Assembly: GCA_009760885.1 (NCBI GenBank)
Contig: CM019719.1
Span: 27,151,084 to 27,215,083 of the forward strand
DNA length: 64,000 nt
Direction of reading: 5' to 3'
DNA from: Achatina immaculata
Taxonomy: Eukaryota > Mollusca > Gastropoda > Stylommatophora > Achatinidae
Under the pieces are notes generated by a model. That model saw only the letters and a list, made by a program, of their open reading frames with translations, was not told where the DNA came from and made no database searches. The translations under genes and the position numbers were made by a program. Numbering within the stretch: the stretch's first letter is position 1; every line of letters starts with the position of its first letter. This document shows positions 58,895-63,667 of the stretch, in pieces.

Positions 58895-61800
58895 AATTGC
58901 GCCATACACTTTGATTTGAACAAGCTCTACCCTTTTTTTTGTTCATTATTGTTAGGGGATTTTGTATTCTACTCTTCATACTCAGGATTTCAGATGACAC
59001 AAGACAACTGATTGGTCACATCCTTGCTGGTATGTTTCTGCAGCTTGCCCAGTGTGTCAGGCCAAAGCTGGATTTGACCGAAGAGACCCTCATAGTTGGC
59101 TTCTCCAGGCTGAATTGTTGGTTATATTGAATATTAATTATAAATACTTATAGAACAGACTAAAATAACTTCAAAGGCAAAAACTGTAGGAACAAGCTTT
59201 GCTGTTTATAAAACGACATTAAACTTTTGAGCAAGACTTTTGTTAACGTAGACAGTATAGACTGATACTTTTTACAACAAATACAGGGTTGTTCATAAGT
59301 TTGTGAAACATTTCAAAACTTTTCAACAAAGAAACTGTGTAACGGATCATGATAATTCTTATGGCCAAGAGAGAGAGAGAAACTCTTCAAGTTTTTTTAT
59401 TTAAAATAAAGCCAATGTGCAGAGCACTCATGGTTTTCTGCTAGAAGGCAGCAGTAGCAAATGTGCCATTCAGTAAACATGAACAATTATTTTGTGTTCT
59501 GAAATATGTAAGAGCCTCACCCATTGTGACTGCAATGATGATTTCGAGCGGAATTTCAGCCAGGACCAAGTGAAGAAACTGAATCATGTTAGATAAACTT
59601 ACCAGCAAAGCCCCCGCAAGTTCACTACACAAAGAATTCACCATACTGTTGATTGCGAGACTCCTGGCTGTAAACTTGCATGTGTAGTGGACTTGCGGGG
59701 GCTTTGCTTGTAAGCTTCTCAAACACATCTCACGGTTTCTTCACTTGGTCCTGGACATCCCTGTCAAGGAGCTGTGCACAGACAGCCTTCATCCCGGAAT
59801 TTTGCATACCACTTCTCGATACTGTTGAAAACAGGTGCTGTCTTCTGGAATTCTCTCGAAATTGTCATTGCACACTCACAACAGACAAGGTTCTTTCATA
59901 TTCCAAAACACAAAATGACTGCTCACGTTTACTGAACACCGTATTTGCTACTGCTGCTTTCTAGCGCCACAACCACAAGAGCACTGCGCACAGAACTTGA
60001 AGAGTTTCTCTCTCTCTGCCTAAGAATTATCGTGGTCTGTTACATAGTTTCTTTGTTGCGAAGTTTTGAAATGTTTCACGGACTTACGAATAACCCTGTA
60101 TAACAGAGATATTTGAAGTAAGTTCATTTAATTGTAGAAATCGAAATATGTTTTCTTTTTTGGGTATACAGATACAGGCTGCTGGCAATTTATAATCAAG
60201 GTAACTATATCCCCTTAAAGTATCGGGTGTTTAAAAGGCTAAAACATACATAAGGTTATGAGGAAGTAATAGTTTACTTGATAATTTGGGAGTTATGTGT
60301 TTGTTGTTATTCTCTTTCACCGAGTCACTTGTTATTTTGATGTGCTTGCGAGTTTATTCATGAAGATAAGTGGTATTTATTTTTTTAAAAATCATGAAGG
60401 GCAAGAAGCACAGCCTGGGCGAAAGTCTGCAGAGAAGATCAGTTCCAAGGAGGAAGCCGTTGTCTGGTTCTGCCTCATGTACTTCTCCTGTCTTATGGGC
60501 TACAGGTGAGACAAATATCACATGTGACATCTTAACAAGTTAGTTAATTAGGTTCATCAATATTATACTTTTCACATGTCTGCAAATACTCTGCTCTGAT
60601 CTCCTTGAAGTAAAGCCTTCAGTGTACAGCAACTAATGGCATCAGTTGCTGTGTTGATTTATGCTTGTACTAATGTCCTTAATATGACATGCATGTCTGT
60701 CATCATCACATTCTACTTGAGCCTGATTGGAGTAGTTTTGCCATGTGTGCACCAATGTTCCCTCTAAGCTGCATGGCCATGCACAGAAAAAAATCGTACC
60801 ACGCAAAACATTTTTAGAGCCATGCAAAAAGAAAAATGAAACGGCTACTTTTCTTTTCCAGTTTGTAGATGTTACTCCATGCTATAATTGTGATCAAGAA
60901 AAATACAAAGATGGTACATGTTTTTCCTTTACTGTTTCTTTCTTGTTGAGATATAACTTTCGGATCGGATGTTTCAACTGGTCTTTTATGGCGTAGTTTC
61001 AGTAGTACTGTAGCTGAATCGTGATGAGGCAAGTGGGCACACAGAGAATAGAGTGTAATCAAAATAAACAGGCAGATAAATTTCCACTGAATCCTGGAAA
61101 AGGAGAATGTCAATTGAGCTGCTCAGGTATGCAAATTGATCTTGATAACTAACACCAGATGTCATGACCACTAGAGCTGTCCTGTTTTTTTTAAATAGCT
61201 TTATATATATATATATATATATGTTACTACGCACATTTGCACACAGAATATTTGTTTGCACATGAGCTGAACATTTTGCACACAGACTGCAAACCCTTAG
61301 AGAGAACATTGGTGTGCACTGAAATCTTTTATCCTATACCAATGTCCCAAAATGTAAAGAATACCTTCCAGGTAGATGTATCTACAGATACTGTAGTTTT
61401 TTTCTAGTCTTATCAATCTGCTCTTTCATTTCCAGAAACAGCATAACAGCTGGAAGTGATTTTAAATATTTGTTGAATTCTATACTGCTGCAAAACATTT
61501 CCTTCTGTATTGATAAATGTGAATTTCTTATAGCGTGTTCATTAAGTATTATTTTCAGATATATAACAGTTATATCATTTGCAGGTAATGTGATTCCTCA
61601 ACTTATTCTTTTGAACCATATTGTTCACTAGACATGTTTACTGATTTAATACTGATATAGTTATCAGCCACTACCTTGAACTCACTAATATATGACTGTT
61701 AATGGCTCTAATTGCCAGGCATTTCTTTAACAAACTAGAGCTGCATAAAGGATGTAAATAACAACACACGTTAAAAAAAAAAGGATATTTTTAAGAATAA

Positions 61801-62811
61801 TATTTATTTATATTTTGTTTCAGTTTACTTGCGCTTTGAAAATTTCATGTAAAATATTGTATGTATTGTATGTGAAAATAGAATATGATTATGCCTTCAG
61901 TTCCACTCTGAAGAAATATAAATAAGTATATGTTGAACTAAATGAGAGCACCAAAACACAATTACTAACCAAGATCTGTCACATCAGTCATACTGTCCGT
62001 TTCTGTTATAATCGGGTAGTAATTTTAAACCTACCTAAATGAAGAGTTAATATTATTCAGAGATAATACAAATATGAAATCTGTGAAGCTTCATATTTCT
62101 CCTCATATGAAATAATATCCAGAGAATGGAGCATAATAGACATTCACACTTTCCTGGAGAGAATTTTGGAGAGATATCCAGATTTGTTGTCCTGTGGAAT
62201 GGTTGTGACCAGGGCATTTGTCTACCTGCAGGCTATGTGCCAGGTAGGTTAACTTCTAAACTTGTAATAAATCTGACACCCTAACAAAAGAGGTTAACAG
62301 TACATGGGAAAAACATTTGTAAAGATACTTTGAGGCAAACAAAAATTATTTAGATTTTCTAGTAAATGGAAATAGCTTAAATAGGGAAAGCTTTAGAGTC
62401 TGTAGTCAAATGATGAAAGGTATAGGAGCTGAGGCATCCAACATGATACCAGTACCAGTCTCGGATAAACCTCTAACCTAACATCTAGGATAAACTTAAT
62501 AAAGGTCCACTCTCTCTTTCTCTCTCTCATGAACATCAACATCTTTTGAGAGAATAGAAGAACTCATTTCCAGCTTGATAATTAATTAGTTTCAGTCTCA
62601 TTTCCAGCTTGATAATTAATTAGTTCCAATCATCATGATAGTGTCGAAAATTTCCTGCATTTGGATGTTAAGTATAATGTCTCAAGCTACAATAGCACAT
62701 TATCACTCTATTGTTCTGTGTTATCCGATTTTAATGAACGATGAATTGCATATCATTTTTTTTTCCAGATGAATGATGTAGGTGATAGTGGTGTCTGGTC
62801 CGTAGATGCAG
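28512..62811 (+). CDS. MEI1: MEI1-like meiosis inhibitor protein (partial, at least 17 exons)
   Basis: Proposed exons: 28512-28755, 32415-32488, 33951-34056, 35130-35345, 36279-36500, 39499-39544, 44275-44345, 45424-45523, 46167-46298, 46599-46635, about 47624-47788, 48966-49074, 49780-49940, 58956-59120, about 60414-60505, 62123-62243 and 62769-62811. They give about 700 residues; human MEI1 has about 1270, so the C-terminal part lies outside the window. Diagnostic stretches are LFFDKCHAVYG (exon 7), the QG-rich helix of exon 8, EALRATRAFLRRD (exons 9-10) and FVYLQAMCQ (exon 16). They align in order with my recollection of vertebrate MEI1, and exons 6-7 match its local length exactly. MEI1 is a helical-repeat protein required for Spo11-dependent break formation in mouse meiosis. 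The upstream start is uncertain. Two junctions (10/11 and 14/15) do not keep phase, so at least one exon may be missing. Introns are loaded with transposons. Confidence 0.72.
28945..30245 (-). mobile_element. mariner transposon, near full length, inactivated
   Basis: 1301 bp with TA on both sides (28943-28944 and 30246-30247). Inverted ends are CAAGATCTGACAATTAAGTA on the left and CAAGGTCTGACAATTAGGTA on the right. Read on the minus strand, the transposase runs from about 30164 (MESKEATFIYD) through a helix-turn-helix part (NRETIRKIL), then EDETWIFHYNP, LLHDNAPPHR and SPCDYLLFPKLKLPLKG. The three catalytic aspartates are present, and the last two are 34 residues apart, as in mariner. Frames shift at least three times and a TAA lies between the second and third aspartate, so it is dead. 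It sits in the first visible MEI1 intron, antisense. Confidence 0.93.
30250..31485. other. no feature seen (MEI1 intron)
   Basis: No supported element or exon. Confidence 0.4.
31490..31700 (+). repeat. repeat H, copy 2 (unclassified)
   Basis: See the copy at 27770. This one is longer and better preserved, with the G-rich block GGGGGTGGGGGTGGGGTGGG. Confidence 0.45.
31808..32112 (-). mobile_element. LINE family A 3' fragment
   Basis: A clean minus frame: ISILQELNIEEGWLVKRIKE, KYFGHIKRHDNLEKTVLKGY, GKRKRGRPKRRWVQDIIDDL, ending FRKGHANE. The tail is (GAAT)n at 31794-31810. It is one of the better-preserved fragments. Confidence 0.85.
32236..32345. mobile_element. Penelope-like 3' ends in inverted arrangement
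   Basis: GGAACAGCTTTATTAGTTAA (minus-oriented 3' end) is followed, after a short spacer, by a plus-oriented end: AAACTGAAACATTACAGCTG up to AAAAAGCTGTTTCC. Both match the 3' end at 7275-7335. Penelope-like elements often carry such inverted flanks. Confidence 0.6.
32415..32488 (+). CDS. MEI1: MEI1-like exon 2
   Basis: 74 nt with acceptor CATTTTCCAG and donor CAG|GTAAGT. It joins exon 1 in phase 1 and codes for VCVAVIHKLQDDTIFEIFMD. It ends in phase 0. Confidence 0.68.
32783..32843 (-). mobile_element. LINE family B solo 3' end
   Basis: The minus strand ends ATTGGCGAACTACTTTGCGA, then GTGACGTTTAACGGCACGGG, with the tail GATATAAGATATAA. Confidence 0.65.
33030..33605 (+). mobile_element. internally deleted RTE-like element (5' end joined to 3' end)
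   Basis: A 5' UTR-like GC-rich start (GGGCGGGTGCCTTGTCGTGG) runs into IMGFGTWNIRNLYRQGAAKE, the opening of an APE endonuclease. Within 100 bp this switches to RPRCRPRQR, then NWREKIRNREEWRQTLSAAM, the C-terminal end of an RTE-like ORF. The whole middle (endonuclease and reverse transcriptase) is absent. The tail is (GAA)n. Confidence 0.6.
33762..33797. repeat. (ATC)n-rich microsatellite
   Basis: Interrupted ATC repeats. Confidence 0.85.
33951..34056 (+). CDS. MEI1: MEI1-like exon 3
   Basis: 106 nt with acceptor TTGGTTCTTTCAG and donor GAAT|GTATGT. It codes for VLDMQSEKKLQFFLLVFGQL and a following helix ending ILLCSE. It runs from phase 0 to phase 1 and joins exon 4 without a stop. Confidence 0.68.
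34060..34540. other. no feature seen (MEI1 intron)
   Basis: A 44-codon frame at 34386-34520 is open (MDLTLFVPDYMGMYQFAAIH) but lacks splice sites and homologues that I recognise. Confidence 0.3.
34545..34928 (+). repeat. recurrent EHI-CPEC reading frame, copy 2
   Basis: The frame reads NEDRPRNQGEDRLCMEDNIE, then HIRKIIELGEKKGSG, then CTLQWVLEWKVEHIRECPEC, and stops after GDAIF. It aligns end to end with 57722-57964. Both stop at the same place, which suggests the C-terminus of an unknown repeat-encoded protein. Confidence 0.5.
35130..35345 (+). CDS. MEI1: MEI1-like exon 4
   Basis: 216 nt with acceptor CTGTTCTCTCAG and donor TTAG|GTAAGT. It codes for GTIGQLLNSHEFLEED, then a helical block with VVYLLFHLMKAL and FLSKIAQSVVSWLN. 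Phase 1 to phase 1. Confidence 0.7.
35440..35970 (+). mobile_element. LINE family C 3' part
   Basis: It reads RIFKSNVLSVLLYASEC, then EMQMKPLTAIIEERCWRWLG, then KRSKGRPKETCRRTTERMLS, ending AEAPCALGT with a stop. The tail is (GA)n. A near-identical 3' part is at 63668-64000. Confidence 0.82.
35975..36270. other. no feature seen (MEI1 intron)
   Basis: No supported feature. Confidence 0.4.
36279..36500 (+). CDS. MEI1: MEI1-like exon 5
   Basis: 222 nt with acceptor TTTTGTCTTCAG and donor GCAG|GTTTAA. It codes for GLLKECLQFHGMTSELLSVS, LLMGLKRILVTKDEML and CLTSVMENVYG. Phase 1 to phase 1. Confidence 0.7.
36783..37645 (+). mobile_element. LINE family B, best-preserved copy (palm to 3' end)
   Basis: A 197-codon frame reads EDLDFADDITLIGDNVKSMQ (catalytic FADD), VNQFAYLGSYIDQDGDTRKE and NSNVVSTLIYACESWKSAKE. 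After a frameshift near 37370 it continues RPRETLKRTLLREYSLVGVT, then SLDEVERLAENRKTWQTTIQ, a stop, and GGCACGGGAAG with TAAGAT repeats. It is 5'-truncated inside the reverse transcriptase. Confidence 0.85.
37860..38950 (-). mobile_element. Tigger/pogo-type transposase relic
   Basis: Read on the minus strand: HSVKQSGGAESADTVV (the N-terminal DNA-binding region's end), YSAEFQ, FNVDKTELYWKMMPS (first catalytic aspartate, normally in DET), then KKVLLVLNNVPGHL (second aspartate changed to N), then EPQPMDQ (region near the third). The hAT MITE at 38416-38634 splits it between ADTVV and YSAEF. Many stops and frameshifts. Confidence 0.75.
38416..38634. mobile_element. hAT-type MITE nested in the Tigger relic
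   Basis: 219 bp with inverted ends CAGTGGTTCTTCACC and CAGTGGTCCTTATCC, the classic hAT terminal pattern. The 8-bp flanks CCCTACAG and CACCACAG match at 6 of 8. It contains a G run. Confidence 0.7.
38960..39498. other. no gene seen; possible ribozyme-like motif near 39118
   Basis: AT-rich. CACTGATGTCTAATAAAGGG followed by ATTAAATGACGAAAATG is discussed under findings. Confidence 0.3.
39499..39544 (+). CDS. MEI1: MEI1-like exon 6
   Basis: 46 nt with acceptor GTTTCTTGCAG. It codes for EFIFELLHTTDVSKL. The donor GA|GTATGC was chosen because it gives phase 2, which exon 7 needs. The joined product with exon 7 (40 residues from EF to VYG) has the same length as the matching block recalled for vertebrate MEI1. 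Confidence 0.65.
39744..41642 (-). mobile_element. APE-RT-RNaseH LINE, 5'-truncated copy (1899 bp)
   Basis: Flanked by a perfect 12-bp duplication TAGTTTGTACAT (39732-39743 and 41643-41654). On the minus strand it codes for the reverse transcriptase from the RARVV and GVPQGGVLSP motifs through ALYADDLVMWC (catalytic YADD), then RNase H with YTDGSAHNAIKNGGAGA and ILTDARSVLEAL. One base is missing near 40249 compared with the copy at 52079-56964, which shifts the frame just before the HCGIPGNEKADHLAKEG motif. The tail is (GAA)n. The first 12 residues of the open frame that starts at 41678 come from flanking DNA. Confidence 0.93.
41914..41969 (+). mobile_element. 56-bp stub of the same APE-RT-RNaseH LINE
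   Basis: It holds only the last ~40 bp (ACAGGACTGCAGGTATAGAC and on to AACGAAGAAGAAG) and the (GAA)n tail. It is flanked by AGGTAACAT at 41905-41913 and 41970-41978. Confidence 0.8.
41980..42400. other. no feature seen (MEI1 intron)
   Basis: No supported feature. Confidence 0.4.
42400..42505. repeat. ~44-bp tandem repeat, about 2.5 copies
   Basis: Unit ACTTTTCTTTGCGCACTTTA followed by AATATTAAAAAAATA. Confidence 0.8.
42510..43050. other. no gene seen; short local repeat at 42865-42970
   Basis: GAAGCTGCTTG(A/C)AAGGAC recurs three times. Nothing else. Confidence 0.4.
43060..43255 (-). mobile_element. LINE family A 3' fragment
   Basis: It is the same 3' end as at 31808-32112, with the RGRPK block and the GGGACAAGCAAAGGAATGAA tail. 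It breaks off at 43255. Confidence 0.78.
43327..43690. repeat. 23-bp minisatellite grading into ~65-bp units
   Basis: First about six copies of ATATCTGTACTTAATTACTG. Then four longer units combine that core with GAGGTAATGAATGTGTGTGT and GA runs. Confidence 0.88.
43838..43911 (+). repeat. repeat G, copy 2 (unclassified)
   Basis: See 13826-13915. The match runs from GATAGAAAGAGTGAGGAAAG to AAATGAAGAACAT. Confidence 0.6.
43915..44270. other. no feature seen (MEI1 intron)
   Basis: No supported feature. Confidence 0.4.
44275..44345 (+). CDS. MEI1: MEI1-like exon 7
   Basis: 71 nt with acceptor TTCTATCAACAG and donor TATG|GTAAAT. It codes for CVFKCLYKMASHQLFFDKCH, then AVYG. The LFF-KCH-VYG pattern is the strongest single link to MEI1. 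Confidence 0.75.
44526..44564. repeat. (CTA)n/(CCA)n microsatellite
   Basis: CTACTACTAC followed by about nine CCA units. Confidence 0.92.
45025..45206 (-). mobile_element. SINE1 copy
   Basis: On the minus strand: GAAGTGGTTGGAGCACTGGT, CTCATAATGAGTATCAGAGG, GGGTACTTGGGGAAGG and the gene-antisense 3' part. B-box region degraded. Confidence 0.7.
45424..45523 (+). CDS. MEI1: MEI1-like exon 8
   Basis: 100 nt with acceptor TTAACATTCCCAG and donor GG|GTAGGT. It codes for GLDSTLLAVQEAQDSSRFVI, then VEQGLSFLTCLMQ. It ends in phase 2. Confidence 0.72.
45524..46166. other. no feature seen (MEI1 intron)
   Basis: No supported feature. Confidence 0.4.
46167..46298 (+). CDS. MEI1: MEI1-like exon 9
   Basis: 132 nt with acceptor TTATCTTTCAG and donor CTAAG|GTTCAT. 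It codes for QPDNMPLFMNHSWSKCCEVL, followed by FLEALRATRAFLR. Phase 2 to phase 2. Confidence 0.72.
46599..46635 (+). CDS. MEI1: MEI1-like exon 10 (tentative)
   Basis: 37 nt between acceptor GCAGCTTTTCAG and donor CCAG|GTAAGT. Joined to exon 9 it reads FLRRDMRYHSGFISNQ, which fits the position after the AFLR block. It ends in phase 0, which does not fit the next exon, so either an exon is missing or this one is wrong. Confidence 0.45.
46818..47036 (+). mobile_element. SINE2, tRNA-derived SINE
   Basis: It starts TACTGCGTTGGTGTAGTGGT (A-box) and shares CCCAGCCTC, ATGGGTACC and AAAGGCAGCGAGG with the copy at 57424-57700. The B-box is decayed. Confidence 0.75.
47040..47600. other. no confirmed exon (MEI1 intron 10)
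   Basis: An exon needed to restore phase between 46635 and 47624 could lie here or in 46640-46815. I could not find one with good borders. Confidence 0.3.
47624..47788 (+). CDS. MEI1: MEI1-like exon 11 (start uncertain, GC donor)
   Basis: The open frame reads AKHEQSPVDVASVSSLLRTA, then EKEEQLFSILCIMSDIVLEK. The acceptor may be after 47623 (phase 2) or after 47625 (phase 1). No GT donor fits. TGCAG|GCAAAT at 47788/47789 is a GC-type donor and gives the phase 2 that exon 12 needs. Confidence 0.6.
48010..48460. repeat. irregular AT-rich repeat, CATATCATATGATAT type
   Basis: GTCATAT and TCATATGATATAA motifs recur at irregular spacing. No clean period. Confidence 0.5.
48530..48890 (+). repeat. 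repeat F, copy 2 (unclassified)
   Basis: It matches 10880-11130. The frame RVGESRPCPTLLFVPAVVGL aligns with KTRADQDPVHISLLVLPATD of the first copy. Confidence 0.5.
48966..49074 (+). CDS. MEI1: MEI1-like exon 12
   Basis: 109 nt with acceptor CTGCTTCATGCAG and donor ATG|GTTAGT. It codes for LLRGDAIFCGNTDEQTQDLK, then AVIKAICSKLILPWVM. It ends in phase 0. Confidence 0.66.
49450..49515 (-). mobile_element. SINE1 3' fragment
   Basis: Only the end is present: AAAATATGGGCACTAACACC, ATATCCCTATGTGCCTCTAA and CAGGATTACCTTTGCC on the minus strand. Confidence 0.7.
49780..49940 (+). CDS. MEI1: MEI1-like exon 13
   Basis: 161 nt with acceptor TTTACAACTTACAG and donor CGCA|GTAAGT. It codes for GHWHYLSDSDRIEKFLACLD, then a serine/glutamine-rich end. 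Phase 0 to phase 2. Confidence 0.66.
50346..51018. mobile_element. piggyBac-type MITE, complete
   Basis: 673 bp from TTAACTCTTCCC (50346-50357) to GGGAAGAGTTAA (51007-51018), a perfect 12-bp inverted pair including the TTAA target. Internally it is homologous to 9640-10202 in inverse orientation, including a decayed coding stretch (minus strand, near 50830-50700). It lies in a MEI1 intron. Confidence 0.85.
51020..52035. other. no feature seen (MEI1 intron)
   Basis: No supported feature. The minus frame at 51433-51720 shows no recognisable motif. Confidence 0.4.
52040..52078 (+). mobile_element. LINE family B, left piece split by the LINE insertion
   Basis: AAAAGTGGAACGAATTTAAG and then AACAGTGCAGAGAT match family B at 37305-37345. 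The element resumes at 56965. Confidence 0.75.
52107..54575 (-). pseudogene. LINE reverse transcriptase and RNase H (one in-frame stop)
   Basis: One frame, broken only by TGA at 54308-54306 (STGK*PQIWKEAS). Motifs in order: KPRKSPGPDGVSNEMIK, SSYRPISLTSCLCKTMERII, AAWIDLKKAFDKIW (first catalytic D), HGVPQGGVLSPTLF, ALYADDLVMWCTDEY (YADD), and TYLGVTLDSKLTW. RNase H follows with VYTDGSAHNAIKNGGAGA (D), FDAEVRAIIAAVE (E), VILTDARSVLEAL (D) and WIPSHCGIPGNEKADHLAKE (D). All four RNase H acidic residues are present. After it comes a C-terminal zinc-knuckle-like stretch (CTCAQVPQTVEHILQNC). The protein would copy the element RNA at the target site. It ends at 52107 with LQETGLQV-like residues. Confidence 0.9.
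54763..55947 (-). CDS. LINE endonuclease region (APE type)
   Basis: A 394-codon frame. About 70 residues in, IMQWNAEGVSSVRDG starts the apurinic/apyrimidinic-type endonuclease that nicks target DNA. It continues with CCIQETHLTKDAVF (catalytic E), MVCGDFNSHSQSWGYD (D and N), STPDLAF and GDSGHRPVFLTI (catalytic H). The frame ends at an in-frame TAG (54765-54763); the protein reads on as RAKLQARRESWREKTESLNF, so this is a nonsense mutation, not the natural end. The first 70 residues are basic and low in complexity. A frameshift near 54540 separates it from the reverse transcriptase frame. Confidence 0.85.
   Translation of the reverse strand: MSLSAVFKHGARPVKTNQAGAVPGPLPRKGPTNATGGPLSLSCGVRRHESRATGQEIQRKKTAKKQELKIMQWNAEGVSSVRDGYSKKVELENILFAEQVSICCIQETHLTKDAVFKIRGYQCFRSDQQDRRKGGVLTLVKNNISACQVGVFMEGAEYQMIHLKSSNTDFHLLNYYCPNDRPLALETIPHKERLMVCGDFNSHSQSWGYDHIDKRGEEVESWQDDNGLLLINQPMDPPTFYSRAWRTTSTPDLAFHSPDLKWNITREVGKQLGDSGHRPVFLTIENELLNTSSPLPRWNYKKANWTMYRHRTGILVGQLSIEVKDINSIVKEFNACILQAARETIPRGARRYYKPYWSSELGKLHDDVEAARKQAENRPCQEHHNNYQHSKAKF
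56045..56605 (+). mobile_element. Penelope-like element 3' part, nested in the LINE 5' region
   Basis: It begins within ENRCIQNYGTLEPHG (end of the GIY-YIG ORF, truncated) and continues through a 3' UTR like that at 6850-7335. It ends GTTAAGTAATAAAGCTGCTCC. The motif ATGATTAAGGCTCACGCCGA followed by AACGTC resembles a hammerhead core. Confidence 0.65.
56965..57395 (+). mobile_element. LINE family B, right piece, with palindromic 3' end
   Basis: It reads EIRQMSEQQPVSWMIRKRRW, then GRRKRGQPRETLKRTLLREG. Then a minus-oriented 3' end (57176-57272) and a plus-oriented 3' end (57292-57388) form inverted arms of about 97 bp around a ~19-bp spacer. Confidence 0.8.
57424..57700 (-). mobile_element. 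SINE2 with perfect 12-bp target duplication
   Basis: Flanked by AAGGGTGACATT (57412-57423 and 57701-57712). On the minus strand it begins AGGGGCCGGCTAGCGTAGTG and has the A-box TAGCGTAGTGGTTAG and a perfect B-box GGGTTCAAATCCC. 277 bp. Confidence 0.92.
57722..57964 (+). repeat. recurrent EHI-CPEC reading frame, copy 3
   Basis: The frame reads VVKKLLELGQIKGADRKSRL, then RHTLGWMLQDVAEHICSCPE and FSDTRV, then a stop. An in-frame TGA near 57740 and a frame change precede it. See copy 2 at 34545. Confidence 0.5.
58193..58830 (-). mobile_element. LINE family D fragment with (ATC/GAT)n tail
   Basis: The minus strand reads NGTILKQVQKFKYFGAVITS, then IRNRIGQAKTAFQRMRNILF, then KNLVKKIRERQCTFIGHAMR and CMKDRVLWRSTAP, followed by a GAT-repeat tail at 58193-58220. 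A frameshift lies near 58500-58620. Confidence 0.8.
58849..58883. repeat. (TA)n microsatellite
   Basis: About 13 TA pairs. Confidence 0.9.
58956..59120 (+). CDS. MEI1: MEI1-like exon 14
   Basis: The acceptor is either GTTCATTATTGTTAG (exon from 58956) or TCTTCATACTCAG (exon from 58986). Both keep the frame. It codes for ISDDTRQLIGHILAGMFLQL, then CVRPKLDLTEETLIVGFSRL. The donor TTG|GTTATA gives phase 2, which does not match exon 15. Confidence 0.55.
59284..60098. mobile_element. foldback element from a mariner-type transposon with DUF4817-like N-terminus
   Basis: 815 bp between TA dinucleotides (59282-59283 and 60099-60100). The outer inverted ends are about 115 bp (CAGGGTTGTTCATAAGTTTG on the left, CAGGGTTATTCGTAAGTCCG on the right). 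Each arm also carries the transposase N-terminus pointing inward: left arm FSKHEQLFCVLKYVRA, right arm (minus) FSKREQSFCVLEYERTLSVV, then NSIEKWYAKFRDEGC in the corrected alignment sense. The arms meet around 59600-59690, where AAAGCCCCCGCAAGT is mirrored by ACTTGCGGGGGCTTT. Confidence 0.8.
60414..60505 (+). CDS. MEI1: MEI1-like exon 15 (start uncertain)
   Basis: It codes for SSKEEAVVWFCLMYFSCLMG and ends at the donor TACAG|GTGAGA in phase 2. The acceptor may be at 60413 (after GAAGCACAG) or at 60399 (after TCATGAAG). Neither fits the phase of exon 14, so an intermediate exon is likely. Confidence 0.6.
60753..61311. mobile_element. hAT-type MITE with 8-bp target duplication
   Basis: 559 bp. 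Perfect 8-bp direct repeats GTGTGCAC at 60745-60752 and 61312-61319. Inverted ends are CAATGTTCCCTCTAAG and CAATGTTCTCTCTAAG. A (TA)n tract lies at 61203-61221. No transposase coding seen. Confidence 0.88.
61320..62120. other. no feature seen (MEI1 intron)
   Basis: AT-rich; no supported element. Confidence 0.4.
62123..62243 (+). CDS. MEI1: MEI1-like exon 16
   Basis: 121 nt with acceptor AATAATATCCAG and donor CCAG|GTAGGT. It codes for EWSIIDIHTFLERILERYPD, then VVTRAFVYLQAMCQ. The FVYLQAMCQ end resembles the IYLLAVCQ block of vertebrate MEI1. It ends in phase 0. Confidence 0.7.
62568..62630. repeat. short direct duplication
   Basis: TTTCCAGCTTGATAATTAAT plus TAGTTTC is repeated twice with a 33-bp period. 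Confidence 0.8.
62769..62811 (+). CDS. MEI1: MEI1-like exon 17 (last one visible)
   Basis: 43 nt with acceptor TTTTTTTTTCCAG and donor GCAG|GTACTT. It codes for MNDVGDSGVWSVDA, a short acidic stretch that follows the LQAMCQ block in phase. The rest of the gene is beyond the window. Confidence 0.5.
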
Positions 62812-62814
62812 GTA

Positions 62815-63660
62815 CTTGTCCTGTTTCTTTTGTAAAGGTGCTGCGGTATATAAATAATGTTTTTTCCTTACCATGTATAATGCACCTGTTATCTGACAAG
62901 GAATATTTTGAAAAAAAAAACAGAAAAAAATTTTTGTTCATGAACTTCGCAACCGCTCGTTTTTGTCCAAGATTGTATGCAATTGGATATGCTTCAGCTG
63001 AACTTCTTAAGCAAAACACGAAACAACCTTATAAATATTGATATATCTGCACTCATAGCTAACCAATGTAGGCTAACTTGCTTGAAGTTTATTAATTAGA
63101 TCACAAATTACAGCATAGTATCGTCAAAGTGGTACATTCTAATGCCTCATGCCACTTTCTGGATACAAATTATGGCTATGGTTTCAGCATAAAACTGTTC
63201 ATTAGTGCCCTTCTAATGTCTTGAGCTGGGCATTTTAACCATTGTTTTCTGAGGTTTGCCACTTTTGCTCATATTACCTGGTTCATGTGAGGTTGATTAT
63301 GGCACTATTTTCCATCCATGTATGATGTTAGCACAAAATAATAGTCTTTTATTAACAACATAAAGATACTGTAATAATTTTGAACAATTTACATAGGCAC
63401 TTGGTATTCAGTTTTAATATTCAACTGATGATTCATCCATATTTGAAAGTTGGGAACAAAATGTTACTGTAGACAAATGCAGTATATTATTAAGTGTCTG
63501 GAATAAAAATAAAGTAAGCTGTCCAGTCATGTGCTGCTGGCTGTAGATTTTTTTTTTCATATTGGGGTTTTAGTCCTAAATCTTTCTTTTATACCCAGGA
63601 GGTCCTTCTGGTGAGAAACTGAGATCAGGCCCTTTGTGCAGCACAGGCCCATCAGACAGC
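62815..63660. other. no feature seen (intron of MEI1-like gene)
   Basis: No supported exon or element. Confidence 0.4.
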
Positions 63661-63667
63661 TTTGATA

